From positions 1-64,000 of the IMG/VR virus record IMGVR_UViG_3300008954_003018: DNA of 64,000 nt; one strand, written 5' to 3'. Every line of letters begins with the position of its first letter. Position 1 is the stretch's first letter. The translations under genes and the position numbers were made by a program. The notes beneath the pieces were generated by a model, which was not told where the DNA came from, searched no databases, and worked only from the letters and a program-made list of their open reading frames with translations. Below are positions 1-7,102 of this stretch, piece by piece. Origin of the DNA: a virus.

Positions 1-33
1 TTTTTTTTTTTTTCCTGCGCGCGAGGGCAAATT

Positions 34-207
34 ATGAAAGTTGGAGATCTAGTAAAGTTTGGACAGAACGATGCAATGGGCATTATTGTTGATATAAGCC
101 CTAATTCTTATTTTGGCAATTCGGACTTGTATCATGTCAGATGGTTCGATGGTGTTATGAACTCTCGATTCGACGTTGAACTGGAAGTTATCAGTGAAGG
201 TCGGTGA
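34..207 (+). CDS. VGD-family small protein (probable SH3/KOW-like barrel)
   Basis: A 57-residue protein starting MKVGDLVKFGQ. It has the pattern that recurs many times in this region: VGDLV at the N-terminus, a GIIVDI strand, a YHVRWFDG strand and a C-terminal LEVIS. The alternation of short hydrophobic strands and the VGD turn suggest a single small SH3/KOW-like beta barrel; this is inference from pattern, and the function is unknown. A GAGGG ribosome site precedes the ATG. Its last codons overlap the start of the next paralogue, so the two are probably translationally coupled. Confidence 0.75.
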   Translation: MKVGDLVKFGQNDAMGIIVDISPNSYFGNSDLYHVRWFDGVMNSRFDVELEVISEGR

Positions 208-388
208 TCTAGTGGCAATAAAATCCAACATGGGAGATGACATGGGAAAAGTATATTGCACAGGAATATACTTAGGCACCAGCAACACTTGGAAAGATTG
301 GCATCTTGTGTGCGATATGAAAGGCCGACAAATGAAGTGGGATGAGCCTTTTTGGATACTGGAGGTAATCAGTGAGAGCCAAACCTAA
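194..388 (+). CDS. VGD-family small protein
   Basis: A 64-residue paralogue. I chose the GTG at 194 because it gives VKVGDLVAIKS, which aligns with the family; an ATG 18 bases upstream would add six residues (MNWKLS) that belong to the upstream gene's frame. The start lies inside the upstream gene, whose stop is the TGA within the codons for V-G-D. The C-terminus is ILEVISESQT. Function unknown; the barrel fold is inferred. Confidence 0.7.
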   Translation: MKVGDLVAIKSNMGDDMGKVYCTGIYLGTSNTWKDWHLVCDMKGRQMKWDEPFWILEVISESQT

Positions 389-545
389 AGTTGGCGATCT
401 TGTAGAGCATTTTCATGGCGCGCGCGGCATCGTTAAAGCCACTCGCGGAATTGACGTGGAAATTCATTGGATGGGGAGGCGCGCCCTAGTGGGCGACTCT
501 TCATGGCACCGGCGCACTAGTGTCAAAGTGATATCAAGGGCTTAG
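372..545 (+). CDS. VGD-family small protein
   Basis: A 57-residue paralogue starting with GTG (MRAKPKVGDLVEHFHG), with a GIVKATRG strand, VEIHWMG and a C-terminal VKVISRA. It overlaps the end of the previous copy by 17 bases and is the last of a three-gene tandem. The start is assigned from the VGD alignment. No known domain can be named from the sequence alone. Confidence 0.7.
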   Translation: MRAKPKVGDLVEHFHGARGIVKATRGIDVEIHWMGRRALVGDSSWHRRTSVKVISRA

Positions 546-574
546 AAAAAACATGAAAAAAAACATGAAAAAGC

Positions 575-603
575 TTGACATTTTCTTCAACGTGTGAGAT
601 AAT
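575..603 (+). promoter_or_regulatory. early-type sigma70 promoter
   Basis: TTGACA at 575-580, 17-bp spacer, GATAAT at 598-603 preceded by TGA (extended -10). Serves the gene at 630. Confidence 0.85.
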
Positions 604-629
604 TATAATGAACGATGGATGGAGAAAAC

Positions 630-1277
630 ATGAATCCTACGATGCTCGAAAGATTGACTGCTGCTCTTGAAAAGAAACAGCTTCTAACCGATTGGGAACA
701 TGGCTTTATTGAGAGTTTGCAAGAGCAATTCAATAAACGTGGAAGGCTCTCTGCGCGTCAGGTTGAGATCCTTGATCGCATTGAGAGAGAAAAGCTTTCT
801 GAGAGCGCAGTCGCAAAAGCGAAACGCTGGTTCAAAGAGTACAGCGATGAACATCGCCGCACTGCGCGCATATGCGCCGAATATTATAGGCACACTGGAT
901 ACTTTCAGACGCTTGTTCACCTCATCCTGAATACAGAAAACCATATCCCCACTGAGAAGCAGTACAAAAAGATGTGCGAAAACAAGTACGCCAAAAAAGT
1001 GCTGGCCGAACATGATGTTGCGCCAAAGTACCCTGTTGGTTCGCTGGTTGAAGTACGCGCCACTGCTGATTGGTCCCACCGACGCTCCGCAAATGGTATG
1101 CCTTGTGTTGTCATTTCATCGGGAGGCACAGTTAAGAGCGCAGCTAAGGGCGCGAAACCATACAAGATTTTGCCCTTTGGCTCCGCGAAGCCCATTGATT
1201 GCGAAGAGCGACACATAAAAAAGTGCAAGAATCCAAAAAAAGCTAAAAAAGTTGTTGACAACGATATACCATTCTGA
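630..1277 (+). CDS. protein of unknown function with SSB-like DNDIPF C-terminus
   Basis: 215 residues from the ATG at 630, which has GGAG six bases upstream; an in-frame ATG at 615 has no such site. The N-terminal half is helical and charged (LTDWEHGFIESL then LSARQVEILDRIE), a motif pattern I have seen in phage proteins without a known role. Around residue 130 there is a VGSLVEV segment resembling the VGD-family barrel. The protein ends VVDNDIPF after a lysine-rich stretch, closely matching the acidic tip of bacterial SSB (DDDIPF) that docks replication and repair enzymes. No OB-fold is evident, so I do not call it SSB. A role in host or phage replication is inference. Confidence 0.75.
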   Translation: MNPTMLERLTAALEKKQLLTDWEHGFIESLQEQFNKRGRLSARQVEILDRIEREKLSESAVAKAKRWFKEYSDEHRRTARICAEYYRHTGYFQTLVHLILNTENHIPTEKQYKKMCENKYAKKVLAEHDVAPKYPVGSLVEVRATADWSHRRSANGMPCVVISSGGTVKSAAKGAKPYKILPFGSAKPIDCEERHIKKCKNPKKAKKVVDNDIPF

Positions 1278-1283
1278 TATAAT
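1255..1283 (+). promoter_or_regulatory. early-type sigma70 promoter
   Basis: TTGACA 1255-1260, 17-bp spacer, TATAAT 1278-1283 with upstream TGA. The -35 and most of the spacer lie inside the last codons of the previous gene. Confidence 0.85.
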
Positions 1284-1316
1284 AGTGGCAGGACTTAAGA
1301 AACAAAGGAGAAAAAC

Positions 1317-2018
1317 TTGAGTTGGAACAACACAGTTAGGTGTTCTCATTGTTGGCAAAACGGCCACAACAAGGCCGGATGCACAGAATTACGAGAAAAG
1401 ATGCAAAAACGCATGGATGCTGATCCGGACGACTGGCGCGCCCAAGAATACTTTAGAAAGAAACAGCGAAGCAGAAGCCGCACGTGTTCTTATTGCAATC
1501 ATTCCGGGCACAACCGAAAGACATGCAAAGAGTTGCAACATGCAAAGAACGTAACGCGAGAAAAAGCCGCTGAATGGCGAGTCATGGCATTGGAGCATCT
1601 TAGTCGCATCGGCGTTGGTGTTGGGGCGCTCGTAACCTACCAAACTTGGGAAAATGCGCCAAGACCAGCGATGGTTACAGGGATCGACTGGAATAGTCTA
1701 GATCACAGGTATATCCACAGCGGTTGGCACGAAACAAACTCTTTTAGGATCGGCAACTTGGACAACTCCAATGTTCGGGCGGCTGATTACACCGTGGCTT
1801 TGCCAAAAGATGAGACAAACAAGGTGACAGCCGAAAACTACGATCCTTATCGGCCTGTTGTCATCGTCGGACCTCTTTCAGCGGAGTCGGTGAAAAGCCA
1901 AGTTCCAGCGAATTGGCTGACGGGCGAAAGCGCGCTCACTAACATTTTTGACAAGGATACCAGACCACACACTGTTAGTGATTGGGTAGAATTCCAGAAT
2001 TTTTATCAAGAAAAGTAA
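1317..2018 (+). CDS. two-zinc-knuckle nucleic-acid-binding protein
   Basis: 233 residues, TTG start at 1317 chosen because an AAAGGAG site sits six bases upstream. Two CCHC zinc knuckles are visible: CSHCWQNGHNKAGC (residues about 9-22) and CSYCNHSGHNRKTC (about 60-73), each CX2CX4HX4C. CCHC knuckles usually bind single-stranded RNA or DNA. Between them is a basic linker rich in Arg/Lys. A VGALV segment near residue 105 begins a region that may be another SH3-like barrel (VTYQTWENAPRPAMVTGI). Early expression is implied by its own promoter. Specific function unknown. Confidence 0.8.
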   Translation: MSWNNTVRCSHCWQNGHNKAGCTELREKMQKRMDADPDDWRAQEYFRKKQRSRSRTCSYCNHSGHNRKTCKELQHAKNVTREKAAEWRVMALEHLSRIGVGVGALVTYQTWENAPRPAMVTGIDWNSLDHRYIHSGWHETNSFRIGNLDNSNVRAADYTVALPKDETNKVTAENYDPYRPVVIVGPLSAESVKSQVPANWLTGESALTNIFDKDTRPHTVSDWVEFQNFYQEK

Positions 2019-2026
2019 AAAAAACC

Positions 2027-2055
2027 TTGACAGATTGAAGAATCTGTGAGATAAT
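2027..2055 (+). promoter_or_regulatory. early-type sigma70 promoter
   Basis: TTGACA 2027-2032, 17-bp spacer, GATAAT 2050-2055 with TGA before it; followed by ATAGAAAC leader shared with other early promoters. Confidence 0.88.
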
Positions 2056-2096
2056 TACTATAGAAACAATGAGAAAAGCCGGGAGGCACACACAAC

Positions 2097-3158
2097 ATGG
2101 CAATTGACTTCAAAACTTTTATCGAAATTGTTCCACACGTAACCACGATTCGCAAGCCTGTTTTGCTTCGTGGTCGCCATGGCATCGGCAAATCTCAGGT
2201 TGTTTATCAGTACGCTGAAAACGCTGATATGCCAGTGGTAGAGCGACGTGCAAGTCAAATGACTGAAGGCGATCTGCTCGGCCTCCCCTCTACTGATGGT
2301 CAGATCACGTCTTGGAATCCTCCCGATTGGTACAAGGCTGCATGTGATCAGGGCGTTGTGCTCTTTCTCGATGAGGTTGACCGTGCGACCACTGAGGTCC
2401 GTCAAGGTATCTTTGAGTTGACCGATAGCCGCAAGCTGAATGGTCATCACTTGCACCCTGATACTTTCATCTTTGCTGCTGTCAATGGCGGCGACCATGG
2501 CGATCAGTATCAGGTTGGCGAAATGGACCCGGCAGAACTTGATCGTTGGACCGTGTTTGACATTGAACCAACCATTGAGGATTGGCTGACTTGGGCAAAA
2601 GACAAGGTTGACACGGTTGTTTGGGACTTTATTAACAACAATCACAGTCACTTAGAGCACACGAGCGAATTCGAGCCTAACAAGGTATATCCTTCGCGCC
2701 GTTCGTGGGAACGCTTGGATTCATGTCTGGTTAGTGCGGATCTTTTGAAAGAGGCTAGCCCAACACTGTTCAACCTTGCCACTGGGTTCGTTGGTTTCGA
2801 GGCGGCTGTCTCTTTCAACGATTACGTTGCAAATTACGACCGTCAGGTCACAATTGAAGATGTTTTGGATGCTGGTGCTCTTGACAAAGTGAAAGATTGG
2901 GACATCAACCAGCACAACGCTTTGATTGAGAAGATGGAGGCAAAAGACGTCTTCAAAGAGGATCTGAATAAAACTCGGGTCCAGAACCTCGCGAATTATT
3001 TCGTGATTCTACCTTCTGAGGTCGCCATGAAGCTATGGACCGTTCTCGGTCAGGGCAAGATGGAGAACACGGTTGCTCTCCATCAGGCCAAAGCTAGCGA
3101 TGGCAAGTCCGTCAGTGCTCACATGGTTGAAATTCTAACTGGTACTGAGCAGGGCTAG
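2097..3158 (+). CDS. MoxR-type AAA+ ATPase
   Basis: 353 residues. Walker A GRHGIGKS (residues about 25-32), Walker B VVLFLDEVD (about 88-96), and a sensor-1-like FAAVNGG near 126 identify an AAA+ ATPase of the MoxR/midasin-like group. Such ATPases work with VWA-domain partners as chaperones or remodelers of metal-dependent complexes; the next gene is exactly such a partner. The C-terminal half is helical without a recognised domain. It has its own strong promoter, and a perfect terminator follows. Substrate unknown; the RavA/ViaA-like pairing is established for the family, and the role in infection is inference. Confidence 0.9.
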   Translation: MAIDFKTFIEIVPHVTTIRKPVLLRGRHGIGKSQVVYQYAENADMPVVERRASQMTEGDLLGLPSTDGQITSWNPPDWYKAACDQGVVLFLDEVDRATTEVRQGIFELTDSRKLNGHHLHPDTFIFAAVNGGDHGDQYQVGEMDPAELDRWTVFDIEPTIEDWLTWAKDKVDTVVWDFINNNHSHLEHTSEFEPNKVYPSRRSWERLDSCLVSADLLKEASPTLFNLATGFVGFEAAVSFNDYVANYDRQVTIEDVLDAGALDKVKDWDINQHNALIEKMEAKDVFKEDLNKTRVQNLANYFVILPSEVAMKLWTVLGQGKMENTVALHQAKASDGKSVSAHMVEILTGTEQG

Positions 3159-3165
3159 TAAAAGC

Positions 3166-3197
3166 GCCCTGATGTTGAAAAAAAACAACATCAGGGC
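3166..3197 (+). terminator. rho-independent terminator
   Basis: Perfect 12-bp stem GCCCTGATGTTG / CAACATCAGGGC around an A8 loop, followed by ATTTTCTT. It closes the ATPase transcription unit just before the next promoter. Confidence 0.9.
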
Positions 3198-3206
3198 ATT
3201 TTCTTC

Positions 3207-3235
3207 TTGACATTTTACTCAGCCTGTGAGATAAT
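3207..3235 (+). promoter_or_regulatory. early-type sigma70 promoter driving a leaderless gene
   Basis: TTGACA 3207-3212, 17-bp spacer, GATAAT 3230-3235. The downstream ATG at 3242 falls at the expected transcription start (six bases between -10 and ATG), leaving no room for a ribosome site. Confidence 0.88.
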
Positions 3236-3241
3236 TATATC

Positions 3242-4459
3242 ATGGTAAACGAAACAAAGAAAGAATTCAACCTCAACATGCACACGGCGCGCCTTCTTTT
3301 TGATGAGCCGTTCTTTGCAGCGTTGAGTCGTCGCATCAACAAGATTGCGACCACTTCAATTCCCACAGCCGGTGTTCGTGTGAACCCAGACACAGCGCAG
3401 TTTGAGATGGTTTACAACCCTGAGTTCTTTGAGGGACTTGAAGATAATCACCGCACTGGAGTACTGAAACACGAGTTCTATCATCTTGTTTTTGAGCACG
3501 TTACAAGTCGTAAGCCGGATGGTGTTGACCACAGGACTTGGAATTACGCTACGGATCTTGCAATCAATTCGCATCTTTCTAGCGAACTTCCTGAGACTGC
3601 TTTGATTCCCGGCGCAGGTCCGTTTGAAAGTTATCCGTCAGGACTTAGCGCAGAAGCCTATTTACTTAAGCTGCAAGAGGATGAACAGTTTCAAGAGGGG
3701 AAAGGTAAAGGGGATGCTGGAAATGAGAATACAGAATCTGGCGCGAGTGACGATAGTGCCGGTGGTGAGCAATTTGATTCTCACGAGGGCTGGGGTGAAT
3801 CAAATTCTACAACTAGCGAGATCGCTAAGGAAAGACTCAAAGATTACATAAAAAAGGCAGCCGAAGAAGCGCAGCAAGGTAGCGGTTGGGGTTCTGTACC
3901 TGCGGCATGCCGACGCGATATTATGGCGCGCCTTGCCACTTTTGTTGATTGGCGCTCTGTGCTACGTTATTTCGTAAAGACCTCACAGCGCGCAGCCAAA
4001 CGCTCTACAGTGCGTAAGATTAATAAGCGTTTTCCTTATGTCCATCCGGGCAAGAAAGTGAAACGTCAGGCTCGCATTGCAATTAGCATTGATCAGTCTG
4101 GATCGGTTTCGGATGGCATGCTTGAAGCCTTCTTTAGCGAGTTGAACAAGCTGGCGAAACATGCTACCTTTACCGTTGTTCCGTTTGATACTCGCGTTGA
4201 AGAGGCTTTGGTCTATGAGTGGAAAAAGGGCGAGAACCATAAAACTGAGCGAGTTATGTGCGGAGGCACGGATTTTGATGCTCCAACGGCATATGTCAAT
4301 AAGAACAACTTTGATGGTCACATCGTTTTGACTGATATGATGGCACCGAAACCAAAGGCTAGTAATTGCCAGCGTATGTGGATGACTACAAGGGCTTGTG
4401 CGGCGCATCCATACTTTAAGACAAATGAACGTGTTATCGCAGTTGACATAAAAGAGTAA
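3242..4459 (+). CDS. metallopeptidase-like/VWA-like protein (DUF2201 type), MoxR partner
   Basis: 405 residues. The N-terminal half has a zinc-peptidase-like LKHEFYHLVFEHV (HExxH, residues about 76-80) and ATDLAINSHL, as in DUF2201 putative metallopeptidases. Residues about 150-200 are acidic, low-complexity linker. The C-terminal third is a VWA-like fold with the MIDAS motif IDQSGSVSDG (about 282-291) and TDFDAPTAYV further on. These two-domain proteins accompany MoxR ATPases. The ATG at 3242 coincides with the predicted transcription start, so the mRNA is probably leaderless. No signal peptide: a cytosolic complex with the ATPase is inferred. Confidence 0.88.
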   Translation: MVNETKKEFNLNMHTARLLFDEPFFAALSRRINKIATTSIPTAGVRVNPDTAQFEMVYNPEFFEGLEDNHRTGVLKHEFYHLVFEHVTSRKPDGVDHRTWNYATDLAINSHLSSELPETALIPGAGPFESYPSGLSAEAYLLKLQEDEQFQEGKGKGDAGNENTESGASDDSAGGEQFDSHEGWGESNSTTSEIAKERLKDYIKKAAEEAQQGSGWGSVPAACRRDIMARLATFVDWRSVLRYFVKTSQRAAKRSTVRKINKRFPYVHPGKKVKRQARIAISIDQSGSVSDGMLEAFFSELNKLAKHATFTVVPFDTRVEEALVYEWKKGENHKTERVMCGGTDFDAPTAYVNKNNFDGHIVLTDMMAPKPKASNCQRMWMTTRACAAHPYFKTNERVIAVDIKE

Positions 4460-4476
4460 AAAAGTGAAGTTTTTAC

Positions 4477-4505
4477 TTGACAAAACTGGTTTATTTTGAG
4501 ATAAT
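4477..4505 (+). promoter_or_regulatory. early-type sigma70 promoter, probable leaderless start
   Basis: TTGACA 4477-4482, 17-bp spacer, GATAAT 4500-4505 preceded by TTTGA. GTG at 4512 is six bases after the -10, the same geometry as the leaderless ATG at 3242. Confidence 0.85.
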
Positions 4506-4511
4506 ATAAGA

Positions 4512-4616
4512 GTGGTAGAAGCAATCGCAATATTTTACTTGGTATTTACAATAGCTTTTATAGCTTGCGATGGCTTAAACCTTATGTTTAAAAACCCGAA
4601 GAGTGGGAGAAAATAA
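4512..4616 (+). CDS. single-helix membrane micropeptide
   Basis: 34 residues, GTG start: a hydrophobic helix AIAIFYLVFTIAFIAC followed by a basic tail ending KNPKSGRK. One transmembrane segment with a cytoplasmic positive tail is predicted. It starts at the expected transcription start of the promoter and its TAA overlaps the ATG of the next gene (TAATG), so it may also act as a translated leader for that gene. Function unknown; small early phage membrane peptides often affect host envelope or superinfection, but nothing here proves that. Confidence 0.6.
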   Translation: MVEAIAIFYLVFTIAFIACDGLNLMFKNPKSGRK

Positions 4617-5122
4617 TGCAAGTTAATGATATTCTTATGAAAAAGTGGTGTTTCGGAATGGGACGCAGCAAGGTTCGCGAAGAGGCAACAATGGGCGCAA
4701 ACGGGGAACTTCAAACGTTCCGCACCTATCCCAAGTATCGCACTATTGTTTTCAAGGTTGAGAAAGCAACAAAGAAGGGCAACCAATGGCATGTTGAGGG
4801 AAAACAATATTCTTCTTTGAATGGCAAGCCCAAGACAACTAAGTTGGTGCTCGATGAAAAGAAAGTGGGCAAGTATAAGTTGTTCAGCGTACCGGGACAG
4901 AAGCGCCCATTCTTGCAGATTGAGAACCCCGGCACTCTAACAGAAGAGGGTTTGCCGCCGGTTGGTAGTCTGATTACTATCAACAAAAAGCATGCCATTG
5001 TAACTGCTGTAGGTCGAAATGAGTTGACAGTATTTACAAACAACAAAATGCAAACTATCACATGCAAACCGGGCACAATCAAGTGGCACTCGGACAAAAT
5101 TCTAACCAGCGTTGTTGGTTGA
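4616..5122 (+). CDS. unknown protein with C-terminal VGS (SH3-like) segment
   Basis: 168 residues; GGGAGA lies upstream of the ATG. The middle is strand-rich and basic (FKVEKATKKGNQWHVEG). From residue about 115, PPVGSLITINKKHAIVTAVG resembles the VGD-family barrel, suggesting a larger relative with an added N-terminal domain. No enzymatic motif seen. Overlaps the preceding micropeptide by one base. Confidence 0.7.
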   Translation: MQVNDILMKKWCFGMGRSKVREEATMGANGELQTFRTYPKYRTIVFKVEKATKKGNQWHVEGKQYSSLNGKPKTTKLVLDEKKVGKYKLFSVPGQKRPFLQIENPGTLTEEGLPPVGSLITINKKHAIVTAVGRNELTVFTNNKMQTITCKPGTIKWHSDKILTSVVG

Positions 5123-5132
5123 GGGAGGAAAA

Positions 5133-5192
5133 GTGTTTGAATTACTGGTACTTGCAGCATTATCATATATTTGCTGGAAACTTAACAATTAA
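5133..5192 (+). CDS. 19-residue membrane micropeptide
   Basis: GTG start with GGGAGGA at good spacing; encodes MFELLVLAALSYICWKLNN, a single short hydrophobic helix with a polar end. It resembles the other micropeptides at 4512, 9301 and 10048 in size and type. Too short for family assignment; supported mainly by the ribosome site and hydrophobic composition. Confidence 0.45.
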   Translation: MFELLVLAALSYICWKLNN

Positions 5193-5203
5193 CTAAAAAC
5201 TTC

Positions 5204-5232
5204 TTGACAAAACGTTCTCTGTGTGAGATAAT
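5204..5232 (+). promoter_or_regulatory. early-type sigma70 promoter
   Basis: TTGACA 5204-5209, 17-bp spacer, GATAAT 5227-5232 with extended -10; leader contains ATATAGAAAC. Confidence 0.88.
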
Positions 5233-5264
5233 ACATATAGAAACTTAGAGAAAGGGCAAATAAC

Positions 5265-5432
5265 ATGCAAGCTGGCGATTTAGTGGGACATAGATTTGAA
5301 AATGGTTTAGGCGTGATATTGAAAACACCAGAACAAACGAACAACGGTGATTATTTGGTACATTTTACAAACGACCGCAAGCCAAGATGGTATAGAGAGA
5401 AATACTTGGAGCTAATCAATGTCGCATCCTGA
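5265..5432 (+). CDS. VGD-family small protein
   Basis: 55 residues: MQAGDLVGHRFENGLGVILK, then YLVHFTND and YLELINVAS. The usual VGD is AGD here. First gene after the promoter at 5204; its 3' end overlaps the ATG of the next gene by 14 bases. Barrel fold inferred, function unknown. Confidence 0.7.
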   Translation: MQAGDLVGHRFENGLGVILKTPEQTNNGDYLVHFTNDRKPRWYREKYLELINVAS

Positions 5433-5655
5433 AAACAATGAAAAGAACAGGTTCGAACTAGCCACAAACGTTGTTGACACTTGGTCACTGGAGGATTTAC
5501 GCGAATATGTGATACGCGAGCTTGAATCCGACTACCGTGCTGACCAATCATATTTTGAAGAAGAGTTCGACAACTTCGAAGACTCTTTCGAGTGGTCCGA
5601 AGAACTTCAGGCAACTATTGAAAAGCCGATTGACACTTCTCACATTGGAGCATAA
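5419..5655 (+). CDS. small acidic protein, unknown
   Basis: 78 residues, strongly acidic (EEEFDNFEDSFEWSEE), mostly helical. No recognised motif. It starts inside the preceding VGD-family gene and is followed three bases later by the next gene, within one early operon. The high negative charge could suit a DNA mimic or a binding partner; this is speculation. Confidence 0.65.
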   Translation: MSHPENNEKNRFELATNVVDTWSLEDLREYVIRELESDYRADQSYFEEEFDNFEDSFEWSEELQATIEKPIDTSHIGA

Positions 5656-5658
5656 ACA

Positions 5659-6042
5659 ATGGGATACCGATCAGAAGTAGCACTCGCAGTTAGCAAAGAC
5701 ATTATGCCATATTTTCTTGGCGTATTGGCAAAAGAACCAGCGGCGCGCCCCATGATATTCAAAGGCTGCGACCATCTTGATCAAGATTATAACGGAGAGG
5801 GCACATTGCTCGTTGTCTGGCATGAAATAAAATGGTATGACACTTATCCAGAGATCAAGGCAATTCAGGACTTTATTGAAGGTTGTGAATTGGATGATGC
5901 CGAACACATGGGACTCAAAGACATTGAATATCCAAGCGAGCATGTACGATTCGTGCGCCTCGGTGAGGACTTTGATGACTGTGAGACGAAGGGCACATTG
6001 CACGATTGGGATATTGGCATGAGCAGGGCACTGAGCTATTGA
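5659..6042 (+). CDS. phage protein of the MGYRSEV type, unknown function
   Basis: 127 residues beginning MGYRSEVALAVSKDIMP. Proteins with this opening occur in phages and plasmids, to my knowledge without an assigned role. The sequence is alpha/beta, acidic (pI low), with EIKWYDTYPEIKAIQDF as a typical segment. Its stop codon overlaps a TTG start of the next VGD-family gene. Confidence 0.7.
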   Translation: MGYRSEVALAVSKDIMPYFLGVLAKEPAARPMIFKGCDHLDQDYNGEGTLLVVWHEIKWYDTYPEIKAIQDFIEGCELDDAEHMGLKDIEYPSEHVRFVRLGEDFDDCETKGTLHDWDIGMSRALSY

Positions 6043-6236
6043 AAGTCGGTGATTTAGTTAAAGTTACAGCATCAGGTTTGCGCCCACAAATTGATGGTAT
6101 TGCATTGATCACAAGAGTGGAAGAACGGAAAGATTCATCAGGTGCTATAGTTCAATATTGGGCACAAATGGCGGAATCAGGCCACTTGTACTGGTTTCGA
6201 GAAGGGCAGATAGAGGTTATAAGTGAAAGTCTGTAA
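6039..6236 (+). CDS. VGD-family small protein
   Basis: 65 residues from a TTG at 6039 (MKVGDLVKVTASGLRPQ). I prefer this to the ATG at 6006 because the latter would prepend 11 residues from the upstream reading frame and the TTG gives the family N-terminus. Contains GIALITRVEE, YWAQMAESG and the C-terminal IEVISESL. The last codons overlap the GTG of the lipoprotein gene. Confidence 0.65.
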   Translation: MKVGDLVKVTASGLRPQIDGIALITRVEERKDSSGAIVQYWAQMAESGHLYWFREGQIEVISESL

Positions 6237-6492
6237 AGTAATTATAGTTTTGATAATGGTTGTTGTTTCTGGGTGTGTTTTTCATGTAGAAGAAGAGCCT
6301 ATTCCTTGTGGGTATGATGAACAACCTTATTATGAGGTGCCTTTATACTGCGATGTGAACCCGTGGACATATAAAGGCGAGTGCTGCACTTGGATAGTAC
6401 AAGACTACTACAGCGAGTGCATTGAATCATGGTGCTATAATGAATACGTGTGCGGCTGGATGGTTAACCAGCGCTCCTGTTATCCCATATAA
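6223..6492 (+). CDS. cysteine-rich small lipoprotein
   Basis: 89 residues, GTG start within the preceding gene. Signal peptide VCKVIIVLIMVVVSGC with a lipobox (VSGC), then a short mature region with about ten further cysteines plus many Tyr/Trp (CCTWIVQDYYSECIESWC). Likely exported and lipidated, with disulfides. Function unknown; a surface lipoprotein expressed early could modify the host envelope. Confidence 0.7.
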   Translation: MKVCKVIIVLIMVVVSGCVFHVEEEPIPCGYDEQPYYEVPLYCDVNPWTYKGECCTWIVQDYYSECIESWCYNEYVCGWMVNQRSCYPI

Positions 6493-6507
6493 AACAAAAG
6501 AAACTTC

Positions 6508-6536
6508 TTGACAAAACATCGTTTGTGTGAGATAAT
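6508..6536 (+). promoter_or_regulatory. early-type sigma70 promoter driving a leaderless gene
   Basis: TTGACA 6508-6513, 17-bp spacer, GATAAT 6531-6536; ATG at 6543, six bases after the -10. Confidence 0.88.
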
Positions 6537-6542
6537 ATAAGC

Positions 6543-6722
6543 ATGAAAGTTAAAAGACTAGTTGAAGTTCTCACAACGATGGACGTGCCAGCCTCTCGAA
6601 AAGAACTTACGCCATCAAACGTACGATGGCTACTTCGAAACCTGCGAGTACGCAACGGGCAACATCCCGATATTAATGAAACAATTTCAGATCTTAAGGA
6701 GATTGCACGTGCAAGTCGGTGA
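6543..6722 (+). CDS. 59-residue helical protein, unknown
   Basis: Starts MKVKRLVEVLTTMDVPASRK and ends IARASR. Helical and basic, resembling a small DNA-binding module (ELTPSNVRWLLRNLRVRNG could be a turn-helix), but no specific family can be claimed. ATG lies at the predicted transcription start, so it is probably leaderless. Its end overlaps the GTG of the next VGD-family gene by 14 bases, giving the same ASR-stop ending seen at the other junctions. Confidence 0.6.
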   Translation: MKVKRLVEVLTTMDVPASRKELTPSNVRWLLRNLRVRNGQHPDINETISDLKEIARASR

Positions 6723-6897
6723 TTTAGTTGAGCTTTCGGCTTGTGGTAAGAAACTTAAAAGTTTCAAGGGGTTACATGGGCATCATGGAATTGTGATCAA
6801 GCCTTCTTCAAGGTACGGCCTCTATCAAATACATTGGTTTGGAAAGCCTGTTAATTTTATGAAACGAAAAGATATAAAACACGTAAAAAACACTTGA
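6709..6897 (+). CDS. VGD-family small protein
   Basis: 62 residues from GTG at 6709: MQVGDLVELSACGKKLK, then GIVIKPSS, YQIHWFGKP and a basic tail KDIKHVKNT. GTG chosen by family alignment. Its stop codon overlaps the -35 box of the next promoter. Confidence 0.65.
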   Translation: MQVGDLVELSACGKKLKSFKGLHGHHGIVIKPSSRYGLYQIHWFGKPVNFMKRKDIKHVKNT

Positions 6898-6922
6898 CAA
6901 ACCCGCCAATCTATGAGATAAT
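6894..6922 (+). promoter_or_regulatory. early-type sigma70 promoter driving a leaderless gene
   Basis: TTGACA 6894-6899, 17-bp spacer, GATAAT 6917-6922; ATG at 6929 is six bases after the -10. Confidence 0.88.
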
Positions 6923-6928
6923 ATTAAC

Positions 6929-7102
6929 ATGATACGAGAACTTCAAATTGGAGATTTAATTCAGACCAGAATGGGCTGGGTGGGAATTATTGTCGCACAA
7001 GACATACAAACCCAAACCGGTCAGCATTGGTGGAGAATTTACAACGCTGCCCAACAACGATTCAGAATTGTTGGAGAGTGGGAGTTAGAGCGCATAAAAT
7101 GA
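6929..7102 (+). CDS. VGD-family small protein
   Basis: 57 residues: MIRELQIGDLIQTRMGWVG, GIIVAQD, WWRIYNAAQQRF and WELERIK. Slightly divergent (IGDLI). Predicted leaderless from the promoter spacing. Overlaps the next gene by ATGA. Confidence 0.7.
   Translation: MIRELQIGDLIQTRMGWVGIIVAQDIQTQTGQHWWRIYNAAQQRFRIVGEWELERIK

Noticed and set aside
1-13. T-run at the start of the window
   Set aside because: Could be the tail of a terminator, but the upstream stem lies outside the window, so nothing can be claimed.
630-1277. Single-stranded DNA-binding protein call
   Set aside because: Only the last residues match SSB; the body shows no OB-fold pattern.
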